Shown here: one piece after another, positions 8,750-18,496 of the stretch | Layout of the letters: each line of letters opens with the position of its first letter | How positions within the stretch are numbered: position 1 is the first letter of the stretch | NCBI GenBank assembly: GCA_003130815.1 | Contig: QFDA01000001.1 | Location: 386,131-450,130 of the forward strand | DNA from: Bacteroidetes bacterium SCGC AAA795-G10 | Lineage (GTDB): Bacteria > Bacteroidota > Bacteroidia > Flavobacteriales > Flavobacteriaceae | DNA length: 64,000 nucleotides | Direction: 5' to 3' | Notes under the pieces: generated by a model | Told to the model about the DNA's origin: nothing | Seen by the model: the letters and a program-made list of their open reading frames with translations, nothing else | The model's database searches: none | Position numbers and translations under genes: made by a program

Positions 8750-10065
8750 TATAATTCAAATCCTAGATTCACACCGAGTTTTCTTGCAATTTGTCCATTA
8801 ATTCTCTTTTTTAAAGAAGGGAGTTGTACGCTTTCAAGAACATTATTTGCAAATGCATAGGTCATTAGAGCCTTAGCTTCTTTTTTAGGAATGCCTCTTG
8901 ACCGAAGATAAAACAATGCTTCTTCATCCATCTGGCCAATTGTACAACCATGGGAGCATTTCACATCATCTGCGTATATTTCCAGTTGAGGTTTACTATT
9001 TACAGTTGCTTTATCATCTAGTAGGACATTATTATTTTGCTGAAAAGCATTAGTTTTTTGTGCGATCTTGTCTACGAGTATTTGTCCATTGAAGACCCCT
9101 TCGGAACGCTCAGAAAAAATACCCTTGTAATCTTGGTGGCTCTCACAATTTGGATGAGAATGATGAACCATTGTCGAGTGATCAACGTGCTGTTTGCCTT
9201 CTAAAATTGTAACTCCTTTAAGAGTTGATAATATACGTTGGCCTGTATGATAGTATCTCAGGTTATTTCTTACTAGCTTACCACCCAAAGAAAATGTATG
9301 AACACTTGCATGACTATTTTTTGCTTGTTGTATGTAAGTATTATCAATTAAGGAAGCCGATGTTAAATCATTTTGCAATTTATAATAATCTACAAATGCT
9401 TCTTCATGAACATAAACTTCTGTAACACTATTTGTAACTACAGGGTGTTCTTTTAAACTTTGGTGCCTTTCAATAATTTGAACCTGAGAGTTTTTATCAA
9501 CCACAATTAAATTTCTAGGTTGAAGCCAGAGAGAATGTTCTTCCCCAGATGCAAAATGAATAATCTCAATAGGTTTTTCAGCAACTGTTTTTTTGGGTAT
9601 ATAAACAAAAGCCCCCTCCTTGCTATAAGAAGTATTAAGAGCTGTAAGACTTTCCTCTAAACTTGCAATTTTATTAAAATATGTATTTATTAAATTCCTG
9701 TATTTTGGTTTTGTAAGAGCTGCGGACATTAAACAAACATCTAAGCCATCATGTGTAGTATTTGATAAAAATGGGCTGTAAACGCCATCAATAAAAATTA
9801 CTTTGTAAGTATCAGTGTCATATAGAAAGTATTTTTTTACATCCTTTAATTCAATACTTGCTTCAGATCTCGGGAAAAGTGCATAATCAGCATTAACTAG
9901 CGCATTCAAAGATGTATACTTCCAAGATTCATCTTTTTTTGTTGGAAATCCTTTTTTTTCAAATACTCTTAATGCTTTTGCTCGAGTTTGATGTACACTG
10001 TCTAATAAATCTAAGTCTTCCTCAAAAGCTAGATAGGATGAAATCAATTTCTCTTTAAATTCCAT
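8749..10065 (-). CDS. sufD: SufD, Fe-S scaffold subunit
   Basis: SufD pairs with SufB and the SufC ATPase in the SufBC2D scaffold. The right-handed beta-helix core is recognised by C-terminal segments such as DHSTMVHHSHPNCESHQDYKG (about residues 292-312) and SHGCTIGQMDEEALFYL near residue 370. Length is 438 aa. It is directly adjacent to sufC (stop of sufC at 10066) and overlaps sufS by one base. SufD is usually less conserved than SufB, and that holds here. Confidence 0.95.
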   Translation of the reverse strand: MEFKEKLISSYLAFEEDLDLLDSVHQTRAKALRVFEKKGFPTKKDESWKYTSLNALVNADYALFPRSEASIELKDVKKYFLYDTDTYKVIFIDGVYSPFLSNTTHDGLDVCLMSAALTKPKYRNLINTYFNKIASLEESLTALNTSYSKEGAFVYIPKKTVAEKPIEIIHFASGEEHSLWLQPRNLIVVDKNSQVQIIERHQSLKEHPVVTNSVTEVYVHEEAFVDYYKLQNDLTSASLIDNTYIQQAKNSHASVHTFSLGGKLVRNNLRYYHTGQRILSTLKGVTILEGKQHVDHSTMVHHSHPNCESHQDYKGIFSERSEGVFNGQILVDKIAQKTNAFQQNNNVLLDDKATVNSKPQLEIYADDVKCSHGCTIGQMDEEALFYLRSRGIPKKEAKALMTYAFANNVLESVQLPSLKKRINGQIARKLGVNLGFEL

Positions 10066-10812
10066 TTATGCTAATTCTTTTATCCAATCGTACCCTTTTG
10101 CCTCCAATTCATGTGCCAATTCTTTGGTACCGGATTTTACTATCTTACCACCAAAAAGAACATGTACAAAATCTGGTACTATATATTCTAAGAGACGTTG
10201 ATAGTGTGTTATTACAACTACTGCATTTTCTTTAGCTTTAAACTTATTCACTCCATTCGCGACTATTTTCAATGCGTCAATATCTAATCCTGAGTCTGTT
10301 TCATCTAGTATTGCTAAAGTTGGCTCTAACATAGCCATTTGAAAAATTTCATTTCGTTTTTTTTCACCTCCAGAAAATCCTTCATTCAAGGATCGGGATA
10401 AAAATTTTGAATCTATATCTAATAGAGTAGACTTTTCTCGTATTTTTTTTAATAATTCACTTGCTCCCAAATCACTTAACCCTTGAGCCTTCCTATTTGC
10501 ATTGATGGCTGTTTTTATAAAGTTTGTAACGGTTACACCCGGTATTTCAACTGGATATTGAAAGGATAAAAAGATTCCCAGATGTGCTCTTTCTTCTGGA
10601 TCAAGCCCAGATAAATCTTTCTCTTTGAGTAAAATTTTACCTTGGGTGACATCATAATCTTCATTCCCAGCAATAACAGAAGACAAAGTGCTTTTACCTG
10701 ATCCGTTAGGTCCCATAATTGCGTGTACCTCACCAGCTTTTACATTGAGATCAATGCCATTTAAAATTGCTCTTCCTTCAACTTCAGCATGTAAATTTTC
10801 TATTGTTAACAT
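10066..10812 (-). CDS. sufC: SufC, Fe-S assembly ATPase
   Basis: This is the ABC-type ATPase of the SufBCD complex. Walker A is GPNGSGKST at residues 34-42, the modified signature is NEGFSGGEKKR near residue 146, and Walker B is LAILDETDSGLD with the D-loop near residue 170. The length of 248 aa matches the family. It has no membrane segment, as expected for a cytosolic scaffold ATPase. It lies 37 bp after sufB. Confidence 0.97.
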   Translation of the reverse strand: MLTIENLHAEVEGRAILNGIDLNVKAGEVHAIMGPNGSGKSTLSSVIAGNEDYDVTQGKILLKEKDLSGLDPEERAHLGIFLSFQYPVEIPGVTVTNFIKTAINANRKAQGLSDLGASELLKKIREKSTLLDIDSKFLSRSLNEGFSGGEKKRNEIFQMAMLEPTLAILDETDSGLDIDALKIVANGVNKFKAKENAVVVITHYQRLLEYIVPDFVHVLFGGKIVKSGTKELAHELEAKGYDWIKELA

Positions 10813-10849
10813 TACTTTGCTATTTGTTTTTATTTATGTCTATAAAGTA

Positions 10850-12295
10850 TTAGCCAACACTTCCTTCTAAACTAATTTCAAGAAGTTTTTGAGCTTCGAC
10901 TGCAAACTCCATTGGAAGTTTATTTAGAACTTCTTTACTGAACCCGTTAACTATAAGTGCTATGGCTTTTTCTGTATCAATACCTCTTTGGTTGCAGTAA
11001 AAGATTTGATCTTCACCAATCTTACTTGTAGTTGCTTCATGCTCAACTTGGGCTGAATTATTTTTAGCTTCGATATAAGGAAATGTGTGTGCTCCACAAT
11101 TATTTCCCATTAATAACGAATCGCACTGTGAGAAGTTTCTCGCATTTTTTGCTCTAGACCCGACTTTCACGAGGCCACGATAACTATTTTGTGATTTCCC
11201 TGCAGAAATTCCTTTAGAAATAATCGTGCTACGAGTATTTTTACCTAAATGAACCATTTTTGTTCCAGTATCTGCTTGTTGGAAATTATTAGTAACAGCT
11301 ATTGAATAAAATTCTCCAATCGAGTTGTCTCCTTTTAAAACACATGAAGGATATTTCCAAGTAACAGCAGATCCAGTTTCTACTTGAGTCCATGAAATTT
11401 TTGCCCGGTCGTGACAAAGTCCCCTTTTAGTAACAAAATTGAAAACACCTCCTTTTCCATTTTTATCACCAGGAAACCAGTTTTGCACTGTAGAATATTT
11501 TATTTCAGCATCGTCAAGAGCTATTAATTCAACGACAGCTGCATGAAGCTGATTTTCATCCCTAGAGGGAGCTGTACATCCTTCCAAATAACTCACATAA
11601 CTTTGCTCATCTGCGATGACAAGTGTTCTTTCAAATTGGCCAGTACCTGCTTGATTAATTCTGAAATAAGTAGATAATTCCATTGGACAACGAACTCCTT
11701 TCGGAATGTAACAAAAAGAACCGTCTGTGAATACAGCACTGTTTAATGCTGAGTAATAATTGTCTCTTGGAGGTATAACGGTGCCAATATATTTTTTTAC
11801 TAATTCAGGATGTTTTTGAATAGCTTCTGATATAGAACAAAAAATTATACCTTTTTCTGCTAAAGTATCTCTAAAAGTAGTTGCAACTGAGACTGAATCC
11901 ATGACAATATCTACAGCAACACCCGAAAGCTTTTTCTGTTCATCAATAGAAATACCAAGCTTATCAAATGTTTTTAGAAGCTCCGGATCAACTTCCTCAA
12001 GACTGTTATACTTTGGTTTTTGTTTAGGGGCGGAATAGTATGAAATTTTTTGCAGATCTGGCTTTTTGTACTTTACATTTGACCAATCAGGTTCCACCAT
12101 TTTTTTGAAACTTGAAAAAGCATCCAATCGCCATTCAGTCATCCATTCTGGCTCACCTTTTTTTCCTGATATTTTTCTAATTATGTCCTCATTTAAACCC
12201 ACAGGAAATGTGTCCGATTCTATATCGGTATAAAAACCATACTCATATTCCTTAGTTTCTAATTCTTTTTTTAACTCTTCTTCTGTGTATGCCAT
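10850..12295 (-). CDS. sufB: SufB, Fe-S scaffold subunit
   Basis: SufB is the main scaffold on which the cluster is built. Family landmarks are present: a conserved N-terminus ending in [10 protein letters not shown], the [23 protein letters not shown] segment in the middle, and the C-terminal [12 protein letters not shown]...FPYIEAKNN core with conserved Cys and His. Length is 481 aa, normal for SufB. It starts 6 bp after the A-type carrier gene and is the second gene of the operon. Confidence 0.97.
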   Translation of the reverse strand: MAYTEEELKKELETKEYEYGFYTDIESDTFPVGLNEDIIRKISGKKGEPEWMTEWRLDAFSSFKKMVEPDWSNVKYKKPDLQKISYYSAPKQKPKYNSLEEVDPELLKTFDKLGISIDEQKKLSGVAVDIVMDSVSVATTFRDTLAEKGIIFCSISEAIQKHPELVKKYIGTVIPPRDNYYSALNSAVFTDGSFCYIPKGVRCPMELSTYFRINQAGTGQFERTLVIADEQSYVSYLEGCTAPSRDENQLHAAVVELIALDDAEIKYSTVQNWFPGDKNGKGGVFNFVTKRGLCHDRAKISWTQVETGSAVTWKYPSCVLKGDNSIGEFYSIAVTNNFQQADTGTKMVHLGKNTRSTIISKGISAGKSQNSYRGLVKVGSRAKNARNFSQCDSLLMGNNCGAHTFPYIEAKNNSAQVEHEATTSKIGEDQIFYCNQRGIDTEKAIALIVNGFSKEVLNKLPMEFAVEAQKLLEISLEGSVG

Positions 12296-12301
12296 AATTT
12301 A

Positions 12302-12631
12302 TTAAAGTGAAAAACTTTCCCCACAGCCACAAGTCCTTTGAGCGTTAGGATTATTAAAAACAAAGCCTTTACCATTTAGTCCGCCTGAATATTCTAATAT
12401 AGTACCCGCCAGATATAGTATACTTTTTTTGTCAACTATAATTTTAACTTGATTATCTTCATAAATCTTATCCTCTTTTTTTATTTCAGAATCAAATTTT
12501 AATTCATAGGAGAGGCCCGAACAACCTCCGCTTTTGACACCAACACGAACATAATCTCTTGATGGGTCAAAACCTTCCTCTTTCATCAAAGTCGAAACTT
12601 TTTGTTTAGCTGTTTCGTGAACTTTTATCAT
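12302..12631 (-). CDS. sufA: A-type iron-sulfur carrier protein (SufA/IscA family)
   Basis: The three cluster-ligating cysteines of HesB/IscA proteins are visible: Cys37 in GGCSGLSYEL, and Cys101 and Cys103 in the C-terminal CGCGESF. Length is 109 aa. A-type carriers receive clusters from SufBCD and hand them to apo-proteins. It is the first gene of the suf operon, with a Bacteroidota -7 box about 30 bp upstream. No IscR or SufR regulator gene is in the window. Confidence 0.94.
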   Translation of the reverse strand: MIKVHETAKQKVSTLMKEEGFDPSRDYVRVGVKSGGCSGLSYELKFDSEIKKEDKIYEDNQVKIIVDKKSILYLAGTILEYSGGLNGKGFVFNNPNAQRTCGCGESFSL

Positions 12632-12660
12632 AATTAGTTAACATTATATTTAACAGTAAG

Positions 12661-12668
12661 CAAATATA
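12661..12668 (-). promoter_or_regulatory. Promoter -7 box of the suf operon
   Basis: Read on the minus strand this is TATATTTG, an exact match to the Bacteroidota TAnnTTTG box. It lies about 30 bp before the sufA start. I see no clear TTTG at the -33 position, so the upstream half is weak. Confidence 0.6.
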
Positions 12669-12730
12669 CGTTATTTCTACTGATTTTATTGGTAAAGCCA
12701 TTGATTTACACTATTGGTAGATTGCATAAC

Positions 12731-14071
12731 TTAATACCAAATAGCAAGAAAAATATCTTTTGAACCTTTTGAATTTTGAAAAGGTTTTAAAACACTTTCT
12801 GAACTGCCAATAACTATAACTTTGTTTTGATGACTCAAAATAACATCGTTGGCCTGGTTAATACCATAATCTCCAAGAGCAGTTGTTTTAATTAGGCTTC
12901 CATTCTCAAGAGTGTAGTATAATGCAATATCGTTGCCTACATTTTCCGTATTTAAAAATCTGTTTTGATTACTCCTTTGACCAACAATAATAAGCGTTCC
13001 ATCTTTACGCCTTAAAAATGAGTTTGCCTTTTCAAAGCTAGATGTTCCAATATTTCTCAAATCTTTTAGTTTACCGTCTGATGATAATCTTGCAAGTACA
13101 ATATCTGATGATCCATACGCCGATTTTATATCACCATCTAAACTATATGTCTGACCCAAAATAAGATAGTCCCCATTTGGAGCTTCAATTATAGCCTTTC
13201 CACTGTCATATTCGCTCCCACCGATAGATTTTTCCCAAATTAATTGTCCTTTGCCATCTATCTTTACGACCCAAATATCATAGCTACCTTTTGGATTAGT
13301 TATATCAATGTCATCACTTTCTGATGAACCCATAATTACAAATTCACCTTGAGAGGTTTCGATCGCATCATATGATCGGTCATTATTTGAGCCCCCAAAA
13401 TAATTTCGCCATTGCAGATTACCATTCATATCAATTTTGTGGACCCAAAATTCTCCAACACCATGCCTTGACAAGTTGTTAGATTTGATCTTGTTTCTTC
13501 CTAAGCCTTGGGATGCAGATACATCCAAAAATCCATTAAAGAAAAGGCCTCCATCTGAAGTTTCTATTATGTTGTATGCATGATCGTGGCCCGAAAAACC
13601 AAAGCTTTTTTCCCATATTATTAAACCACTAGGGGCTGTTCTAATTAACCAATTATCATGTTGACCCCTATTCTCACTAGAATCGCCATCACTACTTTTA
13701 CTATAACCAACTAACACATACCCATCATCAGACAATTGAACTAAGTCTTGACCTCTATCATCCTCTGAACCGCCATAAGTTTTTGTCCATTTTAGATTTA
13801 AATTTGAGTCAAATTTCATTAAGAAAATATCACTCCCATTTCTTTTTTTATTTGAAAAATGACCATCAATACTTTTTGTATTCCCTATTAATGCAAATCC
13901 TCCATCATTTGTATTAATAATTGAATTGGCAATATCCTCTTCACTACCACCATAAGTTTTAACCTCTTGCCATTGATTTTTAGCAGGTGGTAAAAAAGAC
14001 CAATTTGTTTCACTAATAGAATTACATCCTAAGAAAATAAATATAATGGGTTTAAATATGTAATTATTCAT
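12731..14071 (-). CDS. Lipoprotein with seven-repeat beta-propeller
   Basis: A lipobox ends at Cys16 (IFLGC), so the protein is probably a surface or periplasmic lipoprotein. The rest is built of seven repeats starting near residues 41, 100, 158, 226, 284, 342 and 400. Each has a consensus of (Y/F/I)GGSxxD....I....DGG(F/Y)..(I/V)G.(S/T)xSxDGD and ends with a D(I/N)(F/W)(L/V)xK strand. The constant 58-residue spacing is what a seven-bladed propeller would give. The last blade ends at the C-terminus. The gene overlaps the upstream choice-of-anchor B lipoprotein by 8 bp, so the two are co-translated. The function is unknown; binding or scaffold roles are plausible. Confidence 0.85.
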   Translation of the reverse strand: MNNYIFKPIIFIFLGCNSISETNWSFLPPAKNQWQEVKTYGGSEEDIANSIINTNDGGFALIGNTKSIDGHFSNKKRNGSDIFLMKFDSNLNLKWTKTYGGSEDDRGQDLVQLSDDGYVLVGYSKSSDGDSSENRGQHDNWLIRTAPSGLIIWEKSFGFSGHDHAYNIIETSDGGLFFNGFLDVSASQGLGRNKIKSNNLSRHGVGEFWVHKIDMNGNLQWRNYFGGSNNDRSYDAIETSQGEFVIMGSSESDDIDITNPKGSYDIWVVKIDGKGQLIWEKSIGGSEYDSGKAIIEAPNGDYLILGQTYSLDGDIKSAYGSSDIVLARLSSDGKLKDLRNIGTSSFEKANSFLRRKDGTLIIVGQRSNQNRFLNTENVGNDIALYYTLENGSLIKTTALGDYGINQANDVILSHQNKVIVIGSSESVLKPFQNSKGSKDIFLAIWY

Positions 14072-15320
14072 CTTTAGCTGATGCCTTTACTAAAAATAAT
14101 CCTGAATCTATATCACTTATAGCAATAACTCCACTTTCAAAAAATGGGTATATGCTCCATACGCCATTAAATTTGGGATTATTATCTGATGGATATGTAT
14201 CAAAAAAACCTTTTTCAAATATTGTTTTATTTTGTACTTCACTAATATCAATTACTCTAAGACCTGCACTATAATTGGCTAAAAAAAAATATTCTCCCAC
14301 TATATAACCGTTGTGATCTATTGCAGGGAAATTTGAAAAATATTTAAAATGTAATTTAGGCTCTTTTAAGCTTGAAAAATCAAATATTCGGGTTTGAGTT
14401 TTTAATCCAAATTGCAATTCATCCAATTCATCACCAAGAAAAAAGTATCTATGATCCTCCGTTAAAAATCCTTGGTGGGTATATCCTGGACTAGAATAAT
14501 CGATTGTACTTATTTTTGAAGGATTCAATTTATCAGTAACATCTAAAATAACAATTCTATTATTTTCTCCTCCATCACTATTACTACCAAAAAAAATTTC
14601 TTTTCCTTGAAATTCTGGGTCTGGACCTATATAGTTTACAACATGTGCGTCATGAGTGTATCTCTCCCTAGAATAACCTCCTAAAATTTTGGGATTTTTA
14701 GGGTCACTAATATCTATAAAAACTGGACCCCCTGCATATAAATTTGATCCCATAACATAAGCAAATGAAGATGCTTCATTAATCCAAATATTGTGTGCAT
14801 TACCGAAGTCTTCTAAAACCGCGCTAGCATCAAAAATTTCAAAATTTTTAACACTTCTTAGCTTTGTCAGATCAAAAACTTGTAACCCGTGATTTTGTGC
14901 CTCACTCACAATAAAAGCGTGGTTTTTAAATACTTTGACGTCTCTCCATGGGCTAGTTGTTGAAGCAGATGGTAATTTCCCCAAAAAAATAGGATTTTCC
15001 GGATCACTTATATCTATAAAAGCTGTACCGTCGTCTAGTCCTAAGAGTACATATTCTTTTTCAGTTTCAGGATCCTTCCATCCCCAATTATCGTTAGCTG
15101 AATTGCTGCCGAATTCTCGTAGAGATATTTGAGCTAATAAATCATAACCCAAACAGGGATAATTACCTGCATAGCCATCTAAGCAGGGTTTCTTAAAATT
15201 TTTATCATTAATTACTGGACCTGTATCAAAGACTTCATCACCTAAAACTAATTCTCCAGGTATTTCGCTTTTATTACAACTTAGGGCAATGAACAAAAGA
15301 TACAATGAACACTTTTTCAT
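14064..15320 (-). CDS. Choice-of-anchor B family lipoprotein (LVIVD repeats)
   Basis: The start at 15320 gives a lipoprotein signal ending at Cys15 (IALSC); a longer frame to 15356 would put residues before the signal peptide. The body matches the choice-of-anchor B family: N-terminal CLGYDLLAQISL, then repeated units (FIDISDPENPIFLG, FIDISDPKNPKILGG, VLDVTDKLNP) of LVIVD-type propeller repeats, and DHNGYIVGEYFFLANYSAGLRVIDIS. It is a surface or periplasmic protein of unknown function. It forms an operon with the seven-repeat propeller lipoprotein and diverges from thiL. Confidence 0.87.
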   Translation of the reverse strand: MKKCSLYLLFIALSCNKSEIPGELVLGDEVFDTGPVINDKNFKKPCLDGYAGNYPCLGYDLLAQISLREFGSNSANDNWGWKDPETEKEYVLLGLDDGTAFIDISDPENPIFLGKLPSASTTSPWRDVKVFKNHAFIVSEAQNHGLQVFDLTKLRSVKNFEIFDASAVLEDFGNAHNIWINEASSFAYVMGSNLYAGGPVFIDISDPKNPKILGGYSRERYTHDAHVVNYIGPDPEFQGKEIFFGSNSDGGENNRIVILDVTDKLNPSKISTIDYSSPGYTHQGFLTEDHRYFFLGDELDELQFGLKTQTRIFDFSSLKEPKLHFKYFSNFPAIDHNGYIVGEYFFLANYSAGLRVIDISEVQNKTIFEKGFFDTYPSDNNPKFNGVWSIYPFFESGVIAISDIDSGLFLVKASAKDE

Positions 15321-15379
15321 ACGCCTAAAATTAAAAAAAACAGAAATAGAATTCATATTTTAGAATTATATAAGATGCT

Positions 15380-15387
15380 TACATTTG
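15380..15387 (+). promoter_or_regulatory. Promoter -7 box of thiL
   Basis: TACATTTG matches TAnnTTTG and ends 4 bp before the GTG start of thiL. Transcription would therefore begin at or very near the start codon, giving a nearly leaderless mRNA. The -33 side is poor (TTTA rather than TTTG). Confidence 0.5.
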
Positions 15388-15391
15388 TAAT

Positions 15392-16441
15392 GTGTTAGAA
15401 GATAAAAAATCCACCAATACTCCCTTAAGTAATTTAGGAGAGTTTGCTCTTATCGAACATCTAACAAAAAACTTCAATCTCATAAACAAGTCTAGCCTTC
15501 TAGGAATAGGTGACGATGCTGCTATTATTAATGATAAAGGTAAATCAACTTTGATTACTACAGATTTGTTAATTGAAGGTATACATTTTGACCTTGGCTA
15601 TGTCCCTCTAAAACATTTGGGTTATAAATCAGTGATGGTCAATCTTTCTGATCTTTATGCAATGAATGTGTATCCAAGTCAAATCACAACATCAATTGCA
15701 GTATCCAATCGTTTTTCTTTGGAAGCTCTTGAGGAAATTTATAAAGGAATTCAGTTGGCATGTAAAAATTATGATGTAGACCTTGTAGGAGGCGATACTA
15801 CAAGCAGTAAAACTGGCTTGATTATATCAATAACCGCAGCTGGATTTGGTGATAAAAATAGAATTGCTAATAGGAAAGGCGCAAAAGAAAATGATTTATT
15901 GGTTGTAAGTGGAGATTTAGGTGGTGCATATGTAGGATTACAGGTGCTAGAACGCGAAAAAGCAGTTTTTAAAGTTAATCCAAATACCCAGCCAGATTTA
16001 AGCAAATACTCTTACTGTATTGAAAAACAATTGAAACCAGAGGCAAGAAAAGATGTAATTAAACTTTTAGATGAATTAGAAGTTATACCAACTTCTATGA
16101 TTGATATAAGTGACGGGTTGTCTTCAGAAATATTACATCTTTCAAAATCTTCTAATGTAGGCTTTTACCTTTTTGAAGAAAAAATCCCAATAGATCCTCA
16201 TGTAAATTTAATTTGTGAAGAATTTAAATTTAACCCTACAATAGCTGCTTTAAACGGAGGAGAAGATTATGAATTGCTTTTTACAATTAGTCAAAATGAT
16301 TTTGATAAAATTAAAGATCATCCTTTCCTAACAGTTATAGGTCACGCTTGTGATAAAAAAATAGGTTGTCAAATGATTACAGGTCTAGGTCAACAAATAG
16401 AATTAACAGCTCAGGGATGGCAATCCTTCTCCAAAATTTAA
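15392..16441 (+). CDS. thiL: Thiamine-monophosphate kinase
   Basis: ThiL phosphorylates thiamine monophosphate to thiamine pyrophosphate. The AIR synthase-like fold shows the expected metal and phosphate motifs: GIGDDAAII (about residues 41-49), TTDLLIEGIHFD (about 59-70), GGDTTSS near residue 133 and MIDISDGLSSE near residue 236. Length is 349 aa. No in-frame ATG precedes the conserved GEFALIEHLT start region, so the GTG at 15392 is the likely start. It is convergent with the ZIP transporter gene with no gap. In this genome it would provide the last step for the putative thiamine salvage operon at 39-45 kb. Confidence 0.94.
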   Translation: MLEDKKSTNTPLSNLGEFALIEHLTKNFNLINKSSLLGIGDDAAIINDKGKSTLITTDLLIEGIHFDLGYVPLKHLGYKSVMVNLSDLYAMNVYPSQITTSIAVSNRFSLEALEEIYKGIQLACKNYDVDLVGGDTTSSKTGLIISITAAGFGDKNRIANRKGAKENDLLVVSGDLGGAYVGLQVLEREKAVFKVNPNTQPDLSKYSYCIEKQLKPEARKDVIKLLDELEVIPTSMIDISDGLSSEILHLSKSSNVGFYLFEEKIPIDPHVNLICEEFKFNPTIAALNGGEDYELLFTISQNDFDKIKDHPFLTVIGHACDKKIGCQMITGLGQQIELTAQGWQSFSKI

Positions 16442-17257
16442 CTAACCTAAAGATACATCTAAAGTCATCATTACAATAAAGCCTAATATAAATCCTAATG
16501 TAGCGACATCTGTATACTGGTCTTGTTGAGTTTCAGGGATTACCTCCTCCACAACAACAAAAATCATAGCACCTGCGGCAAATGCCATGGCATATGGAAG
16601 CAAAGGTGTAAAAAATGTTACAGCCACAGCACCAACTACAGCTGCTATAGGTTCAACTATGGCAGAGAGCTGTCCATACCAAAAACTTTTGAGTTTTGAG
16701 ACTCCTTGCCTTCTCATTGGCATTGATACTGCTATACCTTCTGGAAAATTTTGAATTCCGATTCCCAACGCTAAGGCAACTGCTCCAGTTATTGAGGCTT
16801 CTGGTATTCCTACAGCTACTCCGCCGAACAATACACCTACTGCAAGCCCTTCGGGAATATTATGTAATGTTATTGCTAAAACTAGTAAGGTGGTTCGATG
16901 CCAAGGGGTTTTAATTCCCTCAGATTCTTTAAAATTTATATGTACATGTGGTAATACCTTATCCATTCCAAAAATAAATAAGGCACCTAATCCAAAACCA
17001 ATAGCTGCAGGTAAAACTTTTATAAATCCCTCTCCTGGACTCATCTCAATTCCAGGAGATAATAAACTCCAAAAGCTTGCAGCAACCATTACTCCGCCTG
17101 TAAAACCAAGCATTCCGTCAAGTAAAGCTCTGTTCATCCCCCTAATAAAAAAAACAAGAGAAGCTCCAAGAGCTGTTACTGCCCAGGTAAATAAAGTAGC
17201 ATAAAATGCTCCGTAAACGGGATTTGTACTCTCAAAAAATCCAACTATTGCTTCCAC
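16442..17257 (-). CDS. ZIP family divalent metal transporter
   Basis: This inner-membrane carrier has about eight hydrophobic segments and the two ZIP metal-site helices: HNIPEG at residues 132-137 and the related QNFPEG at 169-174. A short histidine-bearing loop (PHVHI, about 103-107) lies between TM3 and TM4. Length is 271 aa, similar to ZupT/GufA proteins. It likely imports zinc, possibly iron or manganese. The gene stands alone, convergent with thiL and divergent from the lycopene cyclase gene. Confidence 0.92.
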   Translation of the reverse strand: MEAIVGFFESTNPVYGAFYATLFTWAVTALGASLVFFIRGMNRALLDGMLGFTGGVMVAASFWSLLSPGIEMSPGEGFIKVLPAAIGFGLGALFIFGMDKVLPHVHINFKESEGIKTPWHRTTLLVLAITLHNIPEGLAVGVLFGGVAVGIPEASITGAVALALGIGIQNFPEGIAVSMPMRRQGVSKLKSFWYGQLSAIVEPIAAVVGAVAVTFFTPLLPYAMAFAAGAMIFVVVEEVIPETQQDQYTDVATLGFILGFIVMMTLDVSLG

Positions 17258-17341
17258 TGATTTAAATTTTAGACGAAAATAGAGAGTTTGTATGAATATT
17301 TTAACATGTATAAGTGTTTTAATTACTTTTATACTTCAACT

Positions 17342-18496
17342 ATGAACGATAAATATTTTGATTATATAATTTGTGGTGGTGGTGCCTCAGGAATACTGCT
17401 TTTAAGAGCTTTACGTCAAGATGATTATTTTGAGGATCAAACAATTTTAATTGTAGATAAAGAATTAAAAAGTGGAAATGACCGAACTTGGTGCTATTGG
17501 GAAAAGCCAATTGGTGAATTTGACTCAATTCTTTCACAAAAATGGGATCGCGCACAATTTAGTTCTGACACATATACAAGCGAATTTGATCTAAATCCAT
17601 TCCAATATAAAATGTTGAGATCAGGAATTATTTATGATAAATTTCATAAGCAAATTAAAAAATTTAAAAAAACAAAATTTCTCTTAGCAGAAATTAAAGA
17701 TATTGTTTCAAAAGGTACACATACACAAGTAATCACAAGTTCAGGAAGCTTTAAATCGAAATGTGTTTTTAGTAGTCTTTTTGATTTAAAGCCTTTATTA
17801 AACCAAAAAAAATACCCCGTATTAAAACAACATTTTTTGGGATGGTTTATTAAAACAAAAAAACCCGTTTTCGATCCTAAAAAAATTATTTTCATGGATT
17901 TTAATATACCACAAGAAAATGAAACTCGTTTTATTTATTTGCTTCCAAAAAATAGCCATGAAGCTCTAGTTGAATATACACTTTTCTCAAAAAATATTTT
18001 GAAAACAGAAGAATACGAAAAAGGCATAAAATTGTATCTTGAATCTAAAGGAATAGTTGACTTTATAATTGAGGAAAAAGAAAAAGGAAGTATTCCTATG
18101 ACCTGTTTCCCTTTTTATAAACTAAATACCCCAAGTCTTTTACATATTGGCACTGCAGGCGGTTGGACTAAACCCAGTACAGGATTCACATTTATGAATA
18201 CTCGCCGAAAAATTGACAATTTACTCTCTTTTTTAAAAACAAAAAAACCTCTGGATGTATTTAGTTTTAAAAACCGCTTTTTATTTTATGATTTATTATT
18301 TATTGATGTTTTAACAAAATATAATGACCAGGGGAGTAATTTATTTGCTCGTATGTTTCAAAAAAATCATCCTGTAGATGTTTTGCGTTTTATTGACGAA
18401 AAATCTAGTTTTTTAAAAGAGCTTAAGATTTTTATCTCATTTTCATTTAAGCAACAAGTATGGTTTCTTAACGCAATTCGCCGAAGAATTTTTTAA
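17342..18496 (+). CDS. crtY: Lycopene beta-cyclase
   Basis: This flavoprotein converts lycopene to beta-carotene. The FAD/NAD-binding motif DYIICGGGASG is at the N-terminus, followed by DKELKSGNDRTWCYW. The C-terminal substrate region includes MTCFPFYKL and HIGTAGGWTKPSTGFTF. The frame extends to 17288, but the ATG at 17342 puts the dinucleotide motif at the normal distance. Beta-carotene serves as membrane pigment or as retinal precursor in rhodopsin-bearing marine Flavobacteriia; no rhodopsin or retinal oxygenase gene is in this window. It ends within the 3' end of the convergent polyprenyl synthase gene (4 bp overlap). Confidence 0.92.
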   Translation: MNDKYFDYIICGGGASGILLLRALRQDDYFEDQTILIVDKELKSGNDRTWCYWEKPIGEFDSILSQKWDRAQFSSDTYTSEFDLNPFQYKMLRSGIIYDKFHKQIKKFKKTKFLLAEIKDIVSKGTHTQVITSSGSFKSKCVFSSLFDLKPLLNQKKYPVLKQHFLGWFIKTKKPVFDPKKIIFMDFNIPQENETRFIYLLPKNSHEALVEYTLFSKNILKTEEYEKGIKLYLESKGIVDFIIEEKEKGSIPMTCFPFYKLNTPSLLHIGTAGGWTKPSTGFTFMNTRRKIDNLLSFLKTKKPLDVFSFKNRFLFYDLLFIDVLTKYNDQGSNLFARMFQKNHPVDVLRFIDEKSSFLKELKIFISFSFKQQVWFLNAIRRRIF

